Shown in pieces: positions 35,763 through 47,966 of a DNA stretch of 64,000 bases (within the stretch, counting starts at the first letter, position 1; every line of letters starts with the position of its first letter). The notes beneath the pieces are model-generated. The model had not been told where the DNA came from. It saw only the letters and a list, made by a program, of their open reading frames with translations, and ran no database searches. The DNA is taken from assembly GCA_034401795.1 (NCBI GenBank), contig CM067366.1, forward strand, positions 81,291,391 through 81,355,390, read 5' to 3'. The DNA is from Chaetoderma sp. LZ-2023a (Eukaryota; Mollusca; Caudofoveata; Chaetodermatida; Chaetodermatidae). A program made the position numbers and the translations under genes.

Positions 35763-36138
35763 GGTCGGGTTGTTTTCGTTTATCAGTGTTTTAGTTGCGA
35801 ACCGGGCTATCGTGTGACCACCCTCGGTCTGTTGATGGACTACGGTCGATTTCCGCGGACAGCACACCTGAGCATTTGATAATGTAGCCCCAAATACCTA
35901 GGTGTCCCTTTGTCTGCTAAGGAAATCGACCCGTGGGCCATTGATGGATCCGCGGCTGGCGCGGTGGTCAAGATCTATATGAATCAAATTAGCCTGCGAA
36001 CATTAGTGATTTAATAACATATAAAATATGAGACTGGATATGTTCTTGCAATTGTAATGCACTTAGTTGATTTGCCCGCCATATCACGTTACGTGTAACC
36101 ATTTGCACTCAAGGGTCAAATGGCCTATTGTGTGAATA

Positions 36139-36139
36139 A

Positions 36140-36181
<42 letters not shown>

Positions 36182-36182
36182 G
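36139..36182. repeat. (TCTA)n tail
   Basis: About 11 TCTA units directly after AATAAA. Confidence 0.95.
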
Positions 36183-36475
36183 ATTGGATCGACTGCATTG
36201 CGCATACTCTAAGACAGTGAGCGATGCTAAATCCCGTTGTGGGTTAAAATGGACCATGTTTTGGAAACAGAATCGAAGCTGTATAATTGATGTCGCGTTG
36301 TCACTCTCTTCAAACATCCGGACATACCAGAGATAGGCACGGCAAATCTGTAAGTAGATTGTAATTTAGACGTCCAAACTTAGCATTTAGATTAATTTGT
36401 GTAGATTAGCTCCTCGGGTCGGGTAAGATATTAAAGGGACTATACCAGATAGAGCTATAAATTTAAACAGCAAGT

Positions 36476-36477
<2 letters not shown>

Positions 36478-36557
<80 letters not shown>
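36478..36557. repeat. (TA)n microsatellite
   Basis: About 38 TA units. Confidence 0.97.
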
Positions 36558-36558
<1 letters not shown>

Positions 36559-36559
36559 G

Positions 36560-38030
36560 ACTACGTACCGGTATGGTGATGTTCCATATTCTCGCGGTAG
36601 TTACGACAATAGGCATCACAATGAAAGAAATTAATCTTCCCTGTTTGAAATGTTGCTGGGACTTGAATGTCTGTCCTATTTCCCAAATTGTTCATAAAAT
36701 GTAATCCAATTTTGTGCAGAGGAAAGTTTTTATATCACCTCGGGAAAACGCCAGGGTAGGTGGTCGTATTTCAGAGAGGCTGACCATATTCTCGCGGTAA
36801 GCAAAGAACATTATCTAAGGTGGCCCAGGGTAGTCAAAACACAGATAAAATATCAGGATTGCTTTCCAGGTTAACAGTCTACAAAACCCTATTATTTATT
36901 AGAAAATCGGTCAAAATCTTGATTATATCATGCTGTATGCAGTAGGACCTGCTATGGTTTATTTGTAAGATGCGTGATTCGGGAAAACCCTGAAATTTGT
37001 ACACGATAACGTGTCATGAGATAGCGACTTTCCTAGCTTATTATCAATGGCGACCCTTATTTTTTCCATGCACTTTAATCGTCCAAAAATCGTCCATCCG
37101 GGGGTGCTAAGGCCGGATGGGGCTTCCCCCTCCCTAATATGGGGAGTCCGGAGGTCCTCCCCCTAGAAATTTGTGAACAGTAAATGCTCTGAGAAGCCAT
37201 CTCCTGCATTCTGAGTGATAATTCGAGGTTAAAAAATAAACACTAGGACGATTAAAAGGTGGGTGGGCGAAAGACATTATTAGCTCACCCCCAAATTATT
37301 GCTGCCACTGCTCAATATCCATTAAAGGGCAAATTATGAAATTCACAAATAGAAAAGATGTAAACACAAATCTGACCGTCGCCTGCATCTCCGTTTCGCG
37401 GAGAAACCTGAGTATTCCCTACTTATCGGTGGCTTGAGATTCATCCCCGGTCTTGTATAAACAAAAAATATTATTATGCAACTTGTTTGATGTCCCGATA
37501 GAATTGTTTGTTGTTTCAGTCCGGGCGCGTATCTCTTTGATGTTTCCGATCGCCGATCGTCGTGGCGCTTGTATTTTGTCCGTCACCGGCGGACTGTCTA
37601 GACATATTTAAGATTTTCTGACGTCTTTCAAACTGGATCGTTTCGTGAATATAATGCTTCCCCAAATTGAAAACTCATACGCGCACACGAGTCTCCAAAA
37701 AAACAAGAACTAACTAGAATGCGCACGAGGGAGATGCTGACTCGTGCCTTTTGCCTTACCATTACGCTTAGTGACATCCGTGGTCTAGATATTTGATTAG
37801 AAAATCGAACTGCAAACAATCATGAACTATCATAATATGAAGGTGTGTGCCAAATCTGGTGATTGTGCCTTCTTACACTGTAGAATTGTGGACAAAAATG
37901 TGTATTCCGGTGTGCACGTCGTGACCCTGTGACCTAGATATTTGATGCTTTGTCCTGAACCTCATAGAACTTCTACCCACCTATAATATGAGTGGATGTA
38001 CCAAATTTGGTGATTCTACCTAATTGCGTT
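36560..38030. other. Non-coding stretch with dispersed-repeat features
   Basis: CCATATTCTCGCGGTA occurs twice (36,586 and 36,786). Two similar blocks at 37,825-37,875 and 37,980-38,030 share ATAATATGA..GTG....CCAAAT(C/T)TGGTGATT(G/C)T(G/A)CC, a motif common in dispersed invertebrate retroposons. No gene. Confidence 0.45.
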
Positions 38031-38037
38031 CCAGACT

Positions 38038-38078
38038 GCAGGTAGGCAGGCAGGCAGGCAGGCAGACAGGCAGGCACC
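38038..38078. repeat. (GGCA)n microsatellite
   Basis: About nine GGCA units following GCAGGTA, placed as a retroposon-like tail of the block before it. Confidence 0.9.
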
Positions 38079-38602
38079 AACTGTAATACTTACACCAGCC
38101 TTTGGCGGCGTGAGGAATAACTGATGTGGGTGATGCGGTCAGAATGTGTGTACACAAATTAGTATATTTATTAACAATACACTGGGACAATTATATTACA
38201 GCAAAAACACTGAAAATTCCCAAATTTATTTATAGCTCGGAGGTAATGCATCTTTAAGACAAGGCGGCGAAGATGACGTCGGTGGTGGTCACTGTGGAGA
38301 TGACAGGGTGGGCCATGGTGCAGTTGTGCCATGGTGCTATAGACGCTGACATATGTATTCGTATCTCGCGAGATCTTTGATTCGAGATCGAGAAAAGTAT
38401 TCTCGTAGAAGCCGCGCCTCTATTTTTAGATTGCGACATGAAATAGTGAGAAAAGGGAAGTAACTCGATCCTTTGAGCATATCCGCGTTATATTTGATAA
38501 CGACGATAATCTCCCTTTAATTTTATTGATAAGACATGCATGTAATATGTCGAATGATGTGAACACGTATATTACTACAGTAAGAGTGATCACTAACAAG
38601 CC

Positions 38603-38979
38603 AATGGATGAATCCAGATTTGGCTAAGCTCCACCCAAACTTCGCCGAGTTGGCAGCGATCCTTGAACGGCATAACTATCAACTTCCAGAAAAATTTACG
38701 GGTAAGTTGTTGAATATTTTGAAACTAATTTGACTGAGTGGTTTTGCTGCCTATGACCGCAACAGCGCCCAATCAAATTAGCTTCACAATATTCAACAAC
38801 ATCTTTATTAAATAGTAGAGACACAATTTGTACAGCAACGCTTAGTCTGTTATCAATCATTGCGTTCCTTACAAACTTATCTACGTCATTCTTGACGCCA
38901 TTGATTATGACGTCATCCTACACGTCACGTAGTTAATTATGCCGTCATATGATGAATGGAAAAACTCGGGAGGTCCATT
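38603..38979 (-). mobile_element. MITE-A, full-length copy in reverse orientation
   Basis: AATGGA...TCCATT ends, 377 bp. Contains GGCTAAGCTCCACCC, AGCGATCC, the core palindrome 38,707-38,800, TTATTAAATAGTAGAGACA, and a TTATGACGTCATCC arm. Confidence 0.8.
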
Positions 38980-38989
38980 GGAAGGACAA

Positions 38990-39770
38990 CCCCACTGTTA
39001 GCTTATAGTACCATGGATCTCAACGAAGGTAGCTATTTGACAATCCGTCATTAAAATAGTATATTGACTTATTTGAAATCCTAAAACTAAACTGCTAGTT
39101 TATAAATAATAATGGTATTTAATCTACGTGTCTATATTGTTACATCCAAGAAAAATAGGAAAGGCAATTTGAGAGTATCTCCTTTTTTTATTGTCTGATC
39201 TCCCACTGAAAGCTAGGAGCGGGTCCATCGTGGCGGACGTTGTGTACCCCTCCCCCACCCCACCCACCCCAGCAGTATGGCTGTCCTACCCTGCCTGATA
39301 TTTCCTTCCTCTTCCCAACACCTACATGTATTCCAATACAATTTCAAATGATAAACTCAATTGTTACTTCCATAGATGCAGGAGACACACTCTGAGAGTA
39401 GCTAAATTTCACAGATTTTTAAACATTTATATACGGCTGCCTTGGCTGATGAACGCTTTCTCCCCCTGCCACAGCCACCACCCCCCCCCCCTCCCACAAT
39501 AGCTACATATACTCATACAAGATTCCAACTGGTAGGCTCTATGTTGTTACCGCCAGCAGCACTTACTATGTTGGTCATTAGTGTCAGAGAAGTCTGCCTC
39601 ATTAGTCAATAATGACATGGAACATGCCCCGTTGGTCAATGACATCAACTATACTTGCCTTGGCAAGGGGTCTTGTGGTGCTTCTCAATAGTGTCAGTGT
39701 TACACGCCTTATTGGTCATTGGTGTAAAGGATGCAAGCAAATTATTCACTCTTTATGGTATCAGTATAAT
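38990..39770. other. Non-coding stretch with C-rich tracts
   Basis: CCCCTCCCCCACCCCACCC at about 39,247 and a C run at 39,480. GTCATTGGTGT-type motifs repeat loosely at 39,570-39,725. No gene. Confidence 0.4.
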
Positions 39771-39953
39771 GGAGGAAGCCAGTTTTAGCCATGCCCCGCC
39801 CATCTCTAGTTAAGCTCCACCCTCGTTTGGCGTGTGTTGGGATCGATCAATCCTTGCACTCACTGAATCTCAATTACCTGAAAACTATACAGTAAGCTGC
39901 TGAACATTTTGAAACTAATGTGTCTGGCTGCTATGGCTGCAATGGCGCCCAGT

Positions 39954-40708
<755 letters not shown>

Positions 40709-40984
40709 AATGGCGCCCAGTCAAATTAGATTCAAAATATTCAACAGAATGTTTAGTTAATAGTAAAGACATACAATTCGTACAACTTGACGGACCATTA
40801 AGCGTTTGTGAGGGTCTTAATCACGCCATTCATGACGTAATTGGTTATGACGGCAGCATACATGTGATGTAGTTGATTATGATGTCATATGATTGATTGA
40901 TAAAGTAGATTCACCAATTGCGTCACTTTATTTCAGAGTCAAGTTTCTACTTCCTATCCATCCACTCCATAACACCACATGATT

Positions 40985-41160
40985 AGCCCAGCATTGCCTA
41001 AAGCAGTCAAAACCGTCAACCACAGACCAAGAGAAGACTATTTGACCACTTGAATGATTGGCTCGAGGAACCAGCCAGTCAGTCCAGCGATGATTTTTTT
41101 TTAAATATTCTTCTCTTGTTCTGCAAATTTTCTTGACCAAATTTGGACATTAACCCCTCT
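40985..41160. mobile_element. MITE-B hairpin copy
   Basis: CAGACCAAGAGAAGACTATT, imperfect hairpin (CTTGAATGATTGGCTCGAGG / CCAGCCAGTCAGTCCAG), ATTCTTCTCTTG, and ACATTAACCCCTC at its end. Confidence 0.55.
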
Positions 41161-41295
41161 TATGCCAGCACCGAATTAAAGAGCTCAAAACGCAATTTAT
41201 TTTAATTAACCATTTAATTGCCAATACTTTTCAAGGATATTTAGATTTTTTTCGCCCGAAAAGAGTACTTTCGTAAATTTCTAACGAAAATTTAC

Positions 41296-41460
41296 AGATT
41301 CAGATTCAGATTCAGATTATTTTATTTACACCCCCAGGCCACATAATGGCATATGGGGAATATGAATTTACAGAAATTATAAATGTTATGGCGATCAGAC
41401 ATTATATATCAATTCATAATTACATATTTTGGTATTTATCTAGTTATATAACCACTGTTT
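41296..41460 (-). repeat. Probable retroposon 3' end with (CTGAAT)n tail, minus strand
   Basis: On the minus strand TGTAAATAAAATAATCTGAA leads into CTGAAT repeats. An AATAAA-like element plus a short tandem tail is typical of a LINE or SINE 3' end. It lies inside a MITE-B-like sequence. Confidence 0.45.
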
Positions 41461-41468
41461 GTGCTTTC

Positions 41469-41756
<288 letters not shown>

Positions 41757-41999
41757 TTAGAATTATTATGAAAGTTACAGTTATTATTTACACGTACTTC
41801 ATAATTAGTAATGACAGAATTATTACTGTTATTGTACCGCCATCTCAATAACAAAGTACTAAAATTATAGTGGTCATATTGTGGGGGTCATCAGGATTTA
41901 GATTATAATAAATAGATAATAACTGATTATAAAAAATGTCAGATTGGTATTCTTAGAAATGGGTTACAATAAAATTGAATTCTGTTATTTTTCTAACGG

Positions 42000-42262
42000 A
42001 CATTCATCGAAAGTGTAATGATCCAAAAAATCGTAATTTGTACTTAGCCAGTGTCCAACTACAGACCATGAAGAGTATTTTTGAAAATTTACCAATCAAA
42101 TGACTGCCTCGGTTACCGAGCCAGTCATTTCAGTGGTAAATTTTCCAAAATATTCTTCTCTTAGCATGCAAATTTATAGGCATTTCTCAAGATCACTGCA
42201 GATGTCGTTTTTTACCAAATTGACCATTAACGGGTTAAGTTGACCCACGAGGGGGGGGGGGT
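42000..42262. mobile_element. MITE-B copy
   Basis: Hairpin AATGACTGCCTCGGTTACCG / AGCCAGTCATTTCAG, GAAGAGTATTTTTGAAAATT arms, right end GACCATTAACGGGTTAAG then GTTGACCCACGAGGGG, echoing the CCCCTC-GTG--AAC terminus of the long variant. Confidence 0.65.
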
Positions 42263-42329
42263 TAACGTATTAAAGCTTTAACCCTTATAACTGCCTCAAT
42301 TACCGGACAAATATATTGGAAACCTCTTA

Positions 42330-42411
42330 GGCATTTCGAGACGAATATCACTGGAACTTGTCATTTGCAGCAACAGCTTCCAGTCAAATTACTTTCAAAA
42401 TATTCAACAGA
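42330..42411. mobile_element. MITE-A core, degenerate
   Basis: The second arm (CAGTCAAATTACTTTCAAAA then TATTCAACAG) is intact; the first arm is mutated. Confidence 0.55.
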
Positions 42412-42485
42412 GCGCTCATTACACGTACATCAGAAAGAATCTGTTTGTTTCTTGGTTATGAGGGCTAACTGCAGCTAAAGTTTAA

Positions 42486-42853
42486 CCACTCTTGTGTCAA
42501 CTTAACCATTTAATGGTAAAACTGACCAAAAACAACTTTGCAGTGGTTTTCAGTTATGCCATTTGAAAAAGGCATATAGAAGAGTATTTTTGAATATGTA
42601 TCACTAGAATGACTGGCTCGGTAACCGAGCTAGCCATTCCAGTTATAAATTTCCAAAAATACTCTTCTCTCGGCCTGCAGATAGAAACTGGCTAAGTAAA
42701 AACTGTAATTTTCTTTGTCATTACCCCTTTAATCGTCAACCTGGCGAAAAATATTCAGTGGTAAATTTACAAAAATAGTCTTGTCAAATTAAAATCATCA
42801 AAATGTTTAATTGATATATGAGCATTTTGAGGCGCTGTTGACACAAGAGGAGG
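42486..42853. mobile_element. Long MITE-B variant, second copy
   Basis: Left CCACTCTTGTGTCAACTTAA and right GTTGACACAAGAGGAGG are inverted repeats. The interior matches 15,152-15,552 (TTTAATGGT, GAAGAGTATTTTTGAA, GACTGGCTCGGTAACCGAGC, CTTCTCTCGGCCTGCAGATA, ATGTTTAATTGATATATGAG). It lies about 85 bp beyond the stop codon of the receptor exon, so it may sit in its 3' UTR. Confidence 0.75.
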
Positions 42854-42937
42854 TGATAATATATTAATGTTCCTGAATACACCGTTACCGTGTTCCTGAA
42901 TACAGTTACCGTGTAGCGGTAAGCTATTAGTTATAGT

Positions 42938-43618
42938 TCATTGACTCTGGATAAGCCAATACCCTATATATCCTATCGTCATCACTGTAGCCAAAGAGCT
43001 GAGAAAAAATAAAAAACGATCCAATACAACGGATACAATCGACCATTCCTGGTCCGCGCTGAATTCCCGCTCATCTCCAGTGTATAAACATAACGCCTCG
43101 TCTTGCGTTTCCGCTGTTTCTTGGTTCTCAACCTGTGTTTCCATTTCCTGTTTTAGGAAGGGACTGGCGGGTGGTGAATCAGGAGGTTTATTCTGCTCAT
43201 TGAATCCATCGCGGCTTGACCAATCAGAATTCTGTAACATTTCCCCTTCAGTATCCGCATCAGGGAGATAGATGTATGTGTTAGTGCTGAAGCCGACATC
43301 TTGTTCACAGATATGGTCTATTTTCGGATTGTTGATGACAGGAAGTGATAAGCTGGCCTTTCGCTTTGTCCAGACAGCTGTTGCCCCTGGATGTTCTGGT
43401 ATTGTGGCGCAGGAACGTAAAACTATGCCGGTGCCGCCGACCCCCGATTCTGAGCCCATACTGAATCTACGGAGATCATCCACGCTATTCATACCACATG
43501 ACGAGTTTCGTCTAAGTCGTCCGAGATCGCGTGGTCTGCTCTGGGAATCAGACATGCGCCTCTCATTATTGCGCTCAAGAATGCTTCTTTCGATGTTTTT
43601 CCTCGCGATTTCTTTCAC
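42938..43618 (-). CDS. Terminal exon of a nicotinic-receptor-like Cys-loop channel subunit (M3-M4 loop and M4)
   Basis: This is an open frame of 226 codons on the minus strand ending in TGA. The last ~45 residues read EFSADQEWSIVSVVLDRFLFFLSSLATVMTIG (long hydrophobic stretch) followed by YWLIQSQ. The EW-x-V-x-x-VLDR-x-x-F motif and the single C-terminal helix match the pre-M4/M4 region of nicotinic acetylcholine receptor subunits. The preceding 180 residues are polar, Ser/Pro/Glu-rich and low in conservation, as expected for the cytoplasmic loop. The exon opens right after an AG (TTCAATTCATAG then GTGAAAG), with an AT/TC-rich tract upstream, consistent with a 3' splice site. The remaining exons would lie beyond the LINE, to the right. 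The protein would be a subunit of a pentameric ligand-gated ion channel in the plasma membrane. The exact subunit type is not assignable. Confidence 0.75.
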   Translation of the reverse strand: MKEIARKNIERSILERNNERRMSDSQSRPRDLGRLRRNSSCGMNSVDDLRRFSMGSESGVGGTGIVLRSCATIPEHPGATAVWTKRKASLSLPVINNPKIDHICEQDVGFSTNTYIYLPDADTEGEMLQNSDWSSRDGFNEQNKPPDSPPASPFLKQEMETQVENQETAETQDEALCLYTGDEREFSADQEWSIVSVVLDRFLFFLSSLATVMTIGYIGYWLIQSQ

Positions 43619-43627
43619 CTATGAATT

Positions 43628-43629
43628 GA

Positions 43630-43685
<56 letters not shown>

Positions 43686-43727
43686 GAAGAAGAAGAAGAA
43701 GAAGAAGAGGAAGAAAAAGAAGAAGAT
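43628..43727. repeat. (TAA)n / (GAA)n microsatellite at the LINE tail
   Basis: On the minus strand this reads TTC units then TTA units, between the LINE polyadenylation region and the receptor exon acceptor. It supplies a pyrimidine-rich stretch just upstream of that acceptor. Confidence 0.95.
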
Positions 43728-44035
43728 TTTTCATGATGTACTTTATTTTGGATTCATACAAAAACGCTTTAATTTAACACATCACTTATAAATTTTTTTT
43801 TAAAACGTTACAGACAATATAAATATAAATCAGTATGAGTATCATTTAAAAAGTAACATTGTATTTATGAAGAATAACACATATGTCAGTATATCACAGA
43901 TCTACGTCAATTTTGTAAAAACAACAATCCACTCCGTGTAAAAAAATCAATGGGAATTAGTCATCAAAATCATCAGTCATCAATCATTAAAATGTAAAAT
44001 GATGAAAGTGGACAAAATAATACTGAAAGGTATTA

Positions 44036-47000
44036 CTAAATACCATTGAATGTTAAAATACCGTCTTCAGTACTACAGACGAAGTGGTCAATTGCCCAAA
44101 GATTGTTAAAGTTTTCTAGTGACCCATTTTGCTGGTGGTATTTAAATTCAATAGTCACACGGGCTCGCATTCGAGAAATATATTCTCGAAGGGCGTCCGT
44201 CTGACCATTGCCATCCATTAGACGCTGTCGCGTTACATAGGTAGCCATTTTAGCGTTTGCCATGATCCAATTGCATATACGATGTTTAATTTTACATGCA
44301 GATTTAGACGAACAATGGGGGCATGGAAAGCCTTTGACATAATTCTCAGGCTTAAATTCATCAGCCAGTGTTAAAAATAGAACTGCTCGTCTAACAGCAC
44401 ACAAAAGTGGTTGGAGACGTGAACATGTTATAAAAAGATGTGCTAAATCTTCACGATCGCCACAGTAAACACATTTATCATTAATACAATATCCGGCTTT
44501 ATATAGCAAAACACCAGTGTTGAGTGCCCCATGGAAAACCTTCCATGGCAAATCTCCTTCGTAGTATGTACACGGATATTCATAAAAACAGATACACTTA
44601 TCTGTAAAATCAATATTTAGAGAAAGTAGATCTCTCCATATGTTACTTTTGGTATTATGGGAAATCGTTGAGTAACATTTTAACAAAGACATCTTGTACA
44701 GTTCCTTATTACAAAGAGATGGTATTGATACAGTAAAGACCGAGTCATCATTAATTTTGCATGATAATTCATAATTGTATACTGACCTGGGAATGTCAGT
44801 AGGTCGATCTAATAGTTCAAACCATTCATTGGGTATGCTATCCCATAGAGTGTTCAAGTTTATATGAAGCAACCGTCGTGACATGTTGCCAATTTTAAGG
44901 AGTAAGTCTTCAAGTGCAATTTATTTATCATTTACCAAAATATCAGCTAGAATGGTAGCATTCGCATTTATAAAATCTTCGTAGCAAAATGTAAATCCAG
45001 TGGAGATTTTCTTAATCAAAGGATTCAGAAACAGTGGTTCATTTAAAACATCGATTTTACAGCTTGGATGCGATGTTCTCATAACATTGAAGAAAAACCA
45101 AGAATTGAGCACACTCTTATAAAGGATAGGTTTATTACGAATCATCTTTACATCCAATTGAATAGAGAAAATCCGATAATCGTAATTTAGATTATGTATC
45201 TGTTTGAGAAGGTAGATGCTAAAGCTGAAACACGGATGAAAAGCGAAATAGTTCATAAAGGAGTGTGCATACTGAATACGGAATGTCCGCATCCGAGATT
45301 CTAAATGCATGAGTCCTTGCCCACCTTTGTCTAAAGGCAGAAACAGTAACTCTTTGGGAAGCCAGTGCTTTCCAGACCAGATGAAGTTAATTAACAGTTT
45401 TTGAATAGCATTTAAAATATTACCAGGGACATCGATAACAGCTAACCTATGCCAAAGCTTAGAAGCAGCAAGCAGATTAGTAATAGTGATCCTACCTCTA
45501 AACAATAGAGCTTTTGATAACGGGAGCCAGTTAAGAAGCTTTGTGCTGATTTCATTTTCAAGATTTTCCCAATTGTGTTTGCAAAAATCCAAAGAATTGC
45601 CAATATAAATACCGAGAATCTTTAATCCATTGCTATTCTATTTTAACCCCAGAAGGCTCGTCAATACGCCCTTTCCAGGAACCAACCCAAAAGCCTTCTA
45701 TCTTTGAGTGGTTAATTTTCGCGTTGGAAGCAGACTCATATACATGTATCAAACCTCGCAATTTAATAAAATCATCATTACACGTACACAAGGCAGTTAT
45801 ATCATCAGCATAAGCTGAGCAAGAAACCCTTTCACCAGAGATATCAGGCAGGGCCACCCCCTTCAGTCCGATATTTGAGCGCATCTTAGCTATCAATGGT
45901 TTGATACAGATACTGTACAACGCACCTGATAGGGAGCAACCCTCTCTGATACCACAGTTAAAAGAAACAGGCATAGATAACAAATTATTTATTTTCAGTA
46001 AACACGAAGTGTCATTATAAAGAAGCTGAATGCATTTAGCAAAAAATTTACCAAAGCCAAATGCTCGCAAGGTATTCAATAACTACTGGTGACTTCCCCT
46101 ATCAAACGCCTTCTCTTGATCAAGGCATACAACGCCAAGAGGTAAGGACAGGAAATTTGAATACTCGACGACGTCTGTTATCAACCTAATGTTATTGAAG
46201 ATCTTACGTCCTGGTACACAATAGCTTTGGTCTATGCGAATAATTTCTGCGAGTACTGTACGTATACGATCATACAAGACCTTGAAAAATATTTTCAAAT
46301 CTACACATAAAAGTGATACAGGTCTCCAGTTTTTTAAATTGGTTAAACCACCTTTCCTAGGTAATAATGTCACAACCGCTCGCCTACATGAATTAGGTAA
46401 TAACATGTCTTCAATTGATTCATTAAAACATCAAGAAGATCAGAACCGATAGTTTCCCAAAAGGTTTTGTAAAATTCCGATGGTAGTCCATTAATTCCAG
46501 GATCTTTGTTGTTATTGAGATTGTTAACAGCTTCAGTAAGCTCTGGTAAACTCAGGTCCCGATCTAACTCAATTCTGGAAAGCTCACTTAGATTAGGCAG
46601 ATCTAATAAAAGCAGGTTTTCAGAGACTGCATGAGCTGGACTTCGCATAAATGCACCATAGAAATCAGAGGCGTGACTCAGAATATCCGTATCAGAATTA
46701 TCCCTTTCACCGGTTGGGATTTTCAACTATGACATAGTTTTATTCATCACACGTTTATTCTCAAGATTCAAAAAATATATAGTAGGTCTATCCGATTCAT
46801 TTATAGCGATCAAATCCAAGCACCCCTATTTTGCTCTTTGAGGAGAGGTGTTAATTCAGATTGATTTAGTTAATTACCTCTAATAATTCATTTGTTTTTT
46901 TAATTTTTGCCGATAACTAATAAATTTCAGCTTGTTAAGTCTGATCGTCGCTTACGGAAAAGGACAGCTCGTTCTCGAGAATAACGCTGTGATAAAATAC

Positions 47001-47954
47001 ATATATGCTTTTTGGCCAATTCCCACCAATCCTGTAGACAATCAAAATCACATGTTTTTCCTTGCCAACCATGCCAGAAATCATTAATTAAAAGCACATA
47101 GTTTCTTTCACTCAGCACAGCGGTATTCATGCACCAATATGCACTATTCCGTTTTACACTTTTAAGCTGAAATATTGCTTTAACATAATCATGGTCAGAA
47201 TTGGAGCAGGGAATTATCGAACAACTGCTTAAAAACTGTCTAAAATTACTATGAATGTAAAAACGATCAAGTCTGGATGCAGTCCCATCGGACCTGTGCC
47301 AGGTGAAAATTTCAGATTGTGGATAGAGGCAGCGATATGCATCAGTAAGACTATTGCTTGTAGTTACAGATTTAAGTGCATCCGCAGCTGGAGGGTGTGG
47401 TTCTGTTGCTGATGTTCTATCTAACTCACAATCAAGTGTACAGTTAAAATCACCACGTAATACTATAGGATATGGTTCGGACAATGTGGAAATGTGAGTT
47501 TTTAGCGTATCTATGCATTTCAATTTGTCATGAGAATCTGTGGGATTGTAAACATTAATCAAATAAAAATAGATCTCATGTATGTTTGCTGTGACATATA
47601 AGATTCTTCCCTGCGCAACTGTGATCGTTTCAATGATATTTACATTTAACTTGCTGTATTTGTATTAAAATGTGAAAAGACAGCTTGACCTCTCCATATA
47701 AGTCACCATAGCGACTCATCGGGCTAAATTGTGTGAGTATCCTGGAGAAACACAATATCGGCAAATAAATCTTTGCAAAGTTCATTAAAAATACGAAATC
47801 TTTTAAAAGAGTCACGACAACCCCTCGTATTTAGTGTAACAATTGAGAGGGAAGTCATAATTAAAAATAATTGAATAAATCTTAGAACAAAGATACCCAT
47901 CATTGTTTGGTGTAGAAAAGAAACTGTATTCAAGTTCGTTACTAGATTGACCAT
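44036..47954 (-). pseudogene. Tx1-like LINE ORF2: AP endonuclease, reverse transcriptase, C-terminal Cys region
   Basis: Fragments in 5'-3' order: endonuclease start SIVTLNTRGCRDSFKRFRIF and DIVFLQDTHT (47.95-47.72 kb); NVYNP, RGDFNCTLD, FTWHRSDG, SRLDRFYI and SDHDYV (47.56-46.93 kb), the AP-endonuclease active-site motifs; RT DPGINGLPSEFYK and LLPRKGGLTNLKNWRPVSLL (46.7-46.1 kb); CLDQEKAFDR; FNCGIREGCSLSGALYS; SAYADDITAL, the catalytic box (about 45.8 kb); INHSKIEGFWVG; thumb/C-terminal LLNWLPLSKALLFRGRITIT and CVYCGDREDLAHLFITCSRL (about 44.45 kb). It copies its RNA at a nicked target in the nucleus. At least four frameshifts or stops separate the pieces, for example two stops after GSHQ near 46,080 and a stop after VNDK near 44,921, so the copy is dead. 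Confidence 0.85.
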
Positions 47955-47966
47955 AGGTGGATACGA

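Larger units (their letters stand above)
35528..36182 (+). repeat. Repeat unit A, right part, ending in (TCTA)n
   Basis: Reverse complement of 60.9-61.55 kb: a near-palindrome CTTCGTTTCCCTTTCGAC / GGAAAGGAAGG, the GA/GTGC microsatellites, GGTCGATTTCCGCGGACAGC, CCCAAATACCTAGGTGTCCC, CAAATGGCCTATTGTGTGAATAAA and the TCTA tail. AATAAA just before a short tandem tail suggests a 3' end of a retroposon (SINE or LINE tail); no coding sequence is visible. Confidence 0.85.

Noticed and set aside
43080-43634. Plus-strand frames opposite the receptor exon
   Set aside because: Antisense shadows; the minus-strand M4 motif is specific.
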